Positions 60,209 through 64,000 of a stretch of 64,000 nt of DNA are shown here, piece by piece; position 1 is the stretch's first letter; the number at the start of each line of letters is the position of its first letter. Position numbers and translations under genes: made by a program. Origin of the DNA: Clostridia bacterium (GTDB taxonomy: Bacteria > Bacillota_A > Clostridia > Oscillospirales > CAG-272); NCBI GenBank assembly GCA_017462125.1, contig JAFTRQ010000132.1, forward strand, positions 1 to 64,000, written 5' to 3'. The notes under the pieces were generated by a model, which was not told the DNA's origin, searched no databases, and saw nothing but the letters and a program-made list of their open reading frames with translations.

Positions 60209-60877
60209 ATGAAAAACATACACAAGTTGACTGCCGTTAAATACGGCGAGACCTACATTGACGAAGGGATGGCATACCGTGGCGGCGACAGGACGAAGCG
60301 GGTGCCTATCTCACTGATCGTCTATCTCATCGAAACCGAAAGCAGAAAAATATTAGTGGATGCGGGGTGTGACACCATGCCCGGCTTCGAGCTGCGCAAT
60401 TTCAGCTCCCCCGCCGAGGTTCTGCGCCGCGCGGGGATCGATCCGCTTACCATCACCGATGTGATATTGACCCACGCTCATCACGACCATGCCGAGGCGG
60501 CGCATTATTTCCGAAATGCCAACGTCTACATAGAAAAGAACGAGCTTGCGGCGGCGCGGTGCTATCTGGAAGGATTGCAGATCAAGCCCTTTGAGGAAGC
60601 AGTTGTTCTCGATGATTGCGTCCACGCAATCAAGATCGGAGGACATTCGTGGGGCTCCTGCGTGGTGGAATTCGACTACAAGAGCAAGAAACACGTCATT
60701 TGCGGCGACGAGTGCTACGTCAGACGGTGCCTTGATGAGAAAATCTGCACAGGTGCGTCGGTTTGCCCCGAAAAGAGCCTTGCGTTCGTCGAAAAATACG
60801 GCTCGGGCGACTATGTAACCCTGCTCTGTCACGACGGCGAGATACTGAAGGGACGAAACGGAGTTTTGGATTTTTAA
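60209..60877 (+). CDS. metallo-beta-lactamase-fold hydrolase (lactonase-like)
   Basis: The start is the ATG at 60209, 6 nt after GGAG; the ATG at 60197 overlaps that site. The 222-residue protein has the motif ILTHAHHDHAEAAHYF (two-metal site), a further His in IGGHSWGS, the bridging Asp in VICGDECYV and a late His in LLCHDGEIL. This is the AHL-lactonase/glyoxalase II-like layout of small MBL hydrolases; the substrate is unknown. It converges on the PHP gene, and both genes carry the same leader, so they probably answer to one signal. Confidence 0.82.
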   Translation: MKNIHKLTAVKYGETYIDEGMAYRGGDRTKRVPISLIVYLIETESRKILVDAGCDTMPGFELRNFSSPAEVLRRAGIDPLTITDVILTHAHHDHAEAAHYFRNANVYIEKNELAAARCYLEGLQIKPFEEAVVLDDCVHAIKIGGHSWGSCVVEFDYKSKKHVICGDECYVRRCLDEKICTGASVCPEKSLAFVEKYGSGDYVTLLCHDGEILKGRNGVLDF

Positions 60878-60878
60878 T

Positions 60879-60904
60879 AAAAAAGCCGCTTTCGCGGCTT
60901 TTTT
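60879..60904. terminator. bidirectional terminator between convergent hydrolases
   Basis: AAAAAAGCCGC pairs with GCGGCTTTTTT around TTTC, usable on both strands. Confidence 0.85.
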
Positions 60905-60909
60905 ATTCT

Positions 60910-61617
60910 TTATTGCAAAATCGTAACGCTTCCGTCCTCTGCTCTTCGCGCAAAGGGCTTTACCTCGCCGCACTTTACACGGTCGATAAAATCCTGTACG
61001 CTCTCAAGGGGCGCATCTGTCGCCATGCCGCCAAAAAGCTTTTGTGAGCCTCCTTGATGGTTGTCACTTCCAGCAAAGGGAATCAGTCCGTAATTCTCGC
61101 AATACTGCTCGGCAAGCCTATTCTCAAAGTCACTTCTGTTGGCATTGTAGATCTCCACGCCGTGGATGTGGCGAGGATAGAGTCTGATATGGTCGATATA
61201 CGCCGCCTCGCGATATGGGTGTGCCTGAATGATCAGCGCACCTTCTTCCATCAGCGTGCGAAGCAGTTGGCTTTTGGGAAGCTTATGCATATCGTGGTGG
61301 GCGAGACACCACTCCTTATCAATGCCGTAGACCAGAAAATCGGTGCCGCCGTATGACATTTCAATACCCAAAAACACGTCAAGTCCGATCTCGTTGCCAA
61401 TGAGCTTTCCCTGCTCATACGCGCTGAAATAGTATTTAATACGCTCCTCATAAGGAAGCTGACGCGCCTCAAGATTCAGATTTCCGTCGATAAAATGATC
61501 GGTCATAAACACACCGGCATATCCTGCGCTCTTGTAATATTCAAGTGTCTCTCTCACACCCTTGACAGCACATTGACTAACCGGTGAGGTGTGGAGATGC
61601 GTTTCGTACAAATACAT
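60910..61617 (-). CDS. PHP-domain phosphoesterase
   Basis: The ATG at 61617 is 6 nt after GGAG. The 235-residue PHP protein has ETHLHTSPVS (HxH), FMTDHF, a Glu in FLGIEMSYGGTDF, IIQAHPYRE and FAGSDNHQGG, i.e. the four motifs with the His/Asp ligands of the trinuclear metal site. PHP enzymes hydrolyse phosphomonoesters or cyclic phosphodiesters (histidinol phosphate, AMP, cyclic phosphates). It lies downstream of the nitrilase-GDPD fusion on the same strand, separated by leader copy 2, suggesting a shared role in phosphodiester or phosphoester salvage. Confidence 0.83.
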   Translation of the reverse strand: MYLYETHLHTSPVSQCAVKGVRETLEYYKSAGYAGVFMTDHFIDGNLNLEARQLPYEERIKYYFSAYEQGKLIGNEIGLDVFLGIEMSYGGTDFLVYGIDKEWCLAHHDMHKLPKSQLLRTLMEEGALIIQAHPYREAAYIDHIRLYPRHIHGVEIYNANRSDFENRLAEQYCENYGLIPFAGSDNHQGGSQKLFGGMATDAPLESVQDFIDRVKCGEVKPFARRAEDGSVTILQ

Positions 61618-61619
61618 TT

Positions 61620-61785
61620 TAATCTCCATTCTGCCGCCCTACGGGAACCCCCAAAACTCACTTCGTTCGTTTCGGGGAACCCCTACGCGGCAGCACAAAT
61701 AATGATCGATGAATTTTGCCGACAAGGCAAAATTCGCGCGTGAAAAAGATGATTCCGCTAACAGTTGGAAGTAACTTTCACGCTA
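61620..61785 (-). promoter_or_regulatory. structured leader, copy 2 of the duplicated element
   Basis: This is nearly identical to 60042-60206 in inverted orientation, including the GGAG ribosome site of the PHP gene. It begins 12 bp after the stop of the nitrilase-GDPD gene, so here it lies inside a likely operon, not behind its own visible promoter. The third stem in this copy is better paired (CCCCGAAAC with GTTTTGGGG). Confidence 0.75.
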
Positions 61786-61796
61786 CTTTCCTCTTT

Positions 61797-63404
61797 TTAA
61801 AAATCCAATCCCGACTTAACGTACTGAAAATCATTGGTCAGCACGCAATCAACACCCATATCAAGAACCCATTTCGCGTCGCTTGGCTTATCCGCCTGAC
61901 AGAAATTGACCTTGATACCGTTTTCATGGCAACGGTCGATCATTGACTTATCGTAAGGATACCAGCAAACAAGCTGTATCTTGTCAAAGCCGTATTTGAT
62001 TGCAAGGTCGATCATTTCGGCGTTGCTTCGTCCCGCGCCCTGACAGTATCCGGAATTGGGCAACAGCTTTCTCATTTCGATGAGCGCCTCGCTGTTGACC
62101 GACATAAAATAGACGTGCCTTTCACAATCGTATTTGCGGATAAGTGCGGCGATCTTCTCAAAATAGGGCTCTGCTTGTCCAACGTCCCAGATCTTGACGT
62201 GGATGTTCATAATGACCCTGCCTGCAAGCTTCTGCAAAATTTCTTCAAAGGTAGGAATGCGCAAGTCCTTGTATTTTTCACCGAATTTCACACCGAAATC
62301 GAGCTTTTTCAGCTCCGCAAGGGTATGCTCCCACACGTTACCGTGACCGTCGGAAACTCGCTCAAGATTAGGATCGTGAGCCGTCACAATCTCGCCGTCA
62401 GCAGTAGCCCAAAGGTCAAATTCGATCTCCTGCGCTCCCATAGCCACCGCCGCGCCGAAGGCGGGCATAGTATTCTCGGGAGCGACGGTATTGAAGCCTC
62501 GGTGAGCGCAAAGGCGCGGATAAGGCATATACTTATCGAAAGGAACCACACTTGCTCCGCCGTTGCGGTAGAGCCAGGGGCGTCTTCCCTCCTCGATGTA
62601 TTCATAGTGAGATTTTTGCGCCCCCTTATATCCCGCCGCCTTATAGTACTTTGCGTGAGGGTCGATGTCGGCGAATGCCACTCCGATCTCGCTCTTCATA
62701 TCAACAAGAACGTCACCATTTGGGGCGATGATGCAACTACAACCGCAGATCTTCGACTCAAGTCCCAGAGAGACCGACGAGCGGATCAGGTATGCGTTGG
62801 TATTGTAGCACAAAAAGCGATTGATGATAGAAAGTGCCTCGTGTGTATCGGTTCTCTGATGAGAGCAACCGATGATCACATCGATATTTTGCCTTGCGAG
62901 GGGCGCGAAATTTTCGTAAAAATAGAAATCGTAGCAGGTCATAAAGCCGAAGCGGATGCCCTCGATCTCGATAACGTCGGGCTGACGGAATTCGTAGCTA
63001 TAGCTGACGTCCAGCTCGTTGCCACCCTCTTTCTCTGTCTTGACCTCGCTGGGTGCGGGATGCGCCTTATAGTATTTGCCTACGAAGTTGCCCTCGCGGT
63101 CGATAGCGTAGGTGGTATTGCGGTAGCCCGTCGGTGTTTTATCGGCGGCATTGACGAAAACGATGGCATGGCAACGCTTCGCCGCCTCCTGCGCCCTCAT
63201 TTTAACAAGCTCATTGTACTTCTCAACCGCCGCGTGAAAGCTCTCCTTGCTACGGCAATCAGCGGGCACGTCGCTGTACTCGGGCAGGACGATCAGATCG
63301 GCATCCTCACCGATGGAATCAAGATGTGCCAGCATATCGCTCATACAAAGCTCGATGTCGGATTCCTTGAAGGAATAATAGGGCTGAATAATGTATGTCT
63401 TCAT
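61797..63404 (-). CDS. nitrilase-superfamily amidohydrolase fused to glycerophosphodiester phosphodiesterase
   Basis: The start is the ATG at 63404, 6 nt after GGAG. The 535-residue protein has an N-terminal carbon-nitrogen hydrolase domain (about 1-265) with the triad Glu42 (VLPEYS), Lys113 (YYKAHP) and Cys157 (MTCYDF). A GDPD TIM barrel (about 295-535) follows with LCAHRGFNTVAPENT, EIEFDLWATADG and TAHDPNL (His301, Glu328, Asp330, His343). GDPD cleaves glycerophosphodiesters to glycerol-3-phosphate and an alcohol; the nitrilase part cleaves an amide or nitrile. The fusion suggests one substrate with both bonds, such as an N-acylethanolamine-type glycerophosphodiester; this is inference. Confidence 0.87.
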   Translation of the reverse strand: MKTYIIQPYYSFKESDIELCMSDMLAHLDSIGEDADLIVLPEYSDVPADCRSKESFHAAVEKYNELVKMRAQEAAKRCHAIVFVNAADKTPTGYRNTTYAIDREGNFVGKYYKAHPAPSEVKTEKEGGNELDVSYSYEFRQPDVIEIEGIRFGFMTCYDFYFYENFAPLARQNIDVIIGCSHQRTDTHEALSIINRFLCYNTNAYLIRSSVSLGLESKICGCSCIIAPNGDVLVDMKSEIGVAFADIDPHAKYYKAAGYKGAQKSHYEYIEEGRRPWLYRNGGASVVPFDKYMPYPRLCAHRGFNTVAPENTMPAFGAAVAMGAQEIEFDLWATADGEIVTAHDPNLERVSDGHGNVWEHTLAELKKLDFGVKFGEKYKDLRIPTFEEILQKLAGRVIMNIHVKIWDVGQAEPYFEKIAALIRKYDCERHVYFMSVNSEALIEMRKLLPNSGYCQGAGRSNAEMIDLAIKYGFDKIQLVCWYPYDKSMIDRCHENGIKVNFCQADKPSDAKWVLDMGVDCVLTNDFQYVKSGLDF

Positions 63405-63445
63405 TATGATCTCCAATCAATTCATTATAATGTTAATAATTCCAC

Positions 63446-63474
63446 TTGATTTTTTGCATTCAATGTATTATAAT
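63446..63474 (+). promoter_or_regulatory. promoter of the isomerase-like gene
   Basis: TTGATT (63446-63451), 17 nt, TATAAT (63469-63474); the ATG lies 58 bp further on. Confidence 0.65.
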
Positions 63475-63531
63475 TATATCACAAGAACATCAACTTGTAA
63501 AGCCTGAATATGTGAAAAAGGTGGTATTCAT

Positions 63532-64000
63532 ATGAGACTATGTGTAGCTATCCCCTGCTTTTTCGGGGGCAGTAATTTTTGCGAGGCGATCCGAAAGGTC
63601 GCCACTCTCGGCTACGATGCCGTAGAAACTTACAATTGGAAGGCCCTTGATCTTGATGCCGTCCGCAAAACGCTTGACGAGACAGGCGTTGAGCTTTTGA
63701 GTATTTGTACCACCGAATTCAATCTGACCGATCCCGCATTTCGCGAGAAATGGGTCGAAGGCATCCGTGAAAGCTGTATTGCCGCAAAGAAGCTTGGAGT
63801 CAAGAAGCTGATCACTCAGGTTGGCAAGGATACGGGCAGACCGAGAGAGGAACAGCACGCGTCGATCGTCGAAGGTCTTCGCGCAGGTGCTCCGATCCTT
63901 GAAGAATACGGCATCACGGTTATGATCGAGCCTCTGAACACTCTTGTCAACCATCCCGGTTACTATCTTTGGTCGGCGGTGGAGGCATTTGAAATCGTCA
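63532..64000 (+). CDS. hydroxypyruvate isomerase-like sugar isomerase/epimerase (partial, runs off the window)
   Basis: The ATG at 63532 has AAGGTGG 7 nt upstream; 156 codons are inside the window. The TIM-barrel start MRLCVAIPCFFGG and the segment IEPLNTLVNHPGYYL are the pattern of hydroxypyruvate isomerase and related AP-endonuclease-2-fold sugar isomerases, with Glu as metal ligand in the IEPLN strand. It is divergent from the nitrilase-GDPD gene. The 3' part and the remaining metal ligands are beyond 64000, so activity cannot be judged. Confidence 0.75.
   Translation, partial: MRLCVAIPCFFGGSNFCEAIRKVATLGYDAVETYNWKALDLDAVRKTLDETGVELLSICTTEFNLTDPAFREKWVEGIRESCIAAKKLGVKKLITQVGKDTGRPREEQHASIVEGLRAGAPILEEYGITVMIEPLNTLVNHPGYYLWSAVEAFEIV

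Overview
The window reads as the chromosome of a low-to-mid GC Gram-positive anaerobe, most likely an uncultured gut member of class Clostridia. The signs are AddA/AddB instead of RecBCD, paired GlgC and GlgD, the HolB-RicT-TrmN neighbourhood known from Bacillota, ferredoxin and other 4Fe-4S proteins, AGGAGG-type ribosome sites, and promoters of the TTGACA-17-TATAAT kind. The order or family cannot be fixed from the sequence alone. I found no rRNA or complete tRNA gene, CRISPR array or intact transposase.

Layout. 0.2-5.3 kb, minus strand: secreted GH71/99-like glycosidase with an odd C-terminal Cys tail, HAD phosphatase, family 2 glycosyltransferase, RlmA. 5.4-7.5 kb, plus: a candidate small RNA or attenuator, then two tandem paralogues of unknown function, the second frameshifted in an AT-dinucleotide run. 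7.5-11.1 kb, minus: HtrA-like protease, response regulator, sensor kinase. 11.3-19.2 kb, plus: QueG-like Fe-S protein, AddB, AddA. 19.3-22.9 kb, minus: enolase, a lipoprotein and a FolC-like protein with a destroyed P-loop. 23-33.9 kb, minus: the glycogen operon glgB-glgC-glgD-glgA-glgP plus a GH13 enzyme, behind a consensus promoter and a hairpin leader. 33.9-34.6 kb: a repeat-rich gap. 34.7-39.2 kb, plus: holB, ricT, ferredoxin, trmN, ttcA. 39.3-42.2 kb: hairpin array, a broken trehalase/GH63-like gene, an orphan phage-type DUF6291 protein and a palindromic element. 42.3-51.9 kb: a sugar or sugar-alcohol catabolic locus. In it a UlaG-like hydrolase and a ROK repressor diverge from a perfectly palindromic promoter-operator, followed by a Zn alcohol dehydrogenase, an FGGY kinase, two mannitol-dehydrogenase paralogues and a GH2 glycosidase. 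52-59.7 kb: ABC transporter, PlsC-like acyltransferase, a membrane trio (TlpA-like thioredoxin, DUF2752, a lipoprotein with membrane helices), a truncated M6-type metalloprotease and a YwaF-type membrane protein. 60-64 kb: metallo-beta-lactamase hydrolase, PHP phosphoesterase, a nitrilase-GDPD fusion and the start of a hydroxypyruvate-isomerase-like gene.

The most unusual items are these: a ~165-bp structured leader present in two nearly identical copies in front of two convergent hydrolase genes (60.0 and 61.7 kb); the self-complementary bidirectional promoter at 43.14 kb; the FolC-like pseudo-ligase; the nitrilase-GDPD fusion; the AT-repeat frameshift; and several families of palindromic intergenic repeats, one apparently nested in another.

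The metabolic theme is carbohydrate. There is glycogen synthesis and breakdown, glycosidases (GH13, GH2, GH71/99-like, a broken GH63-like gene), sugar-alcohol oxidation and phosphorylation, and enolase in lower glycolysis.
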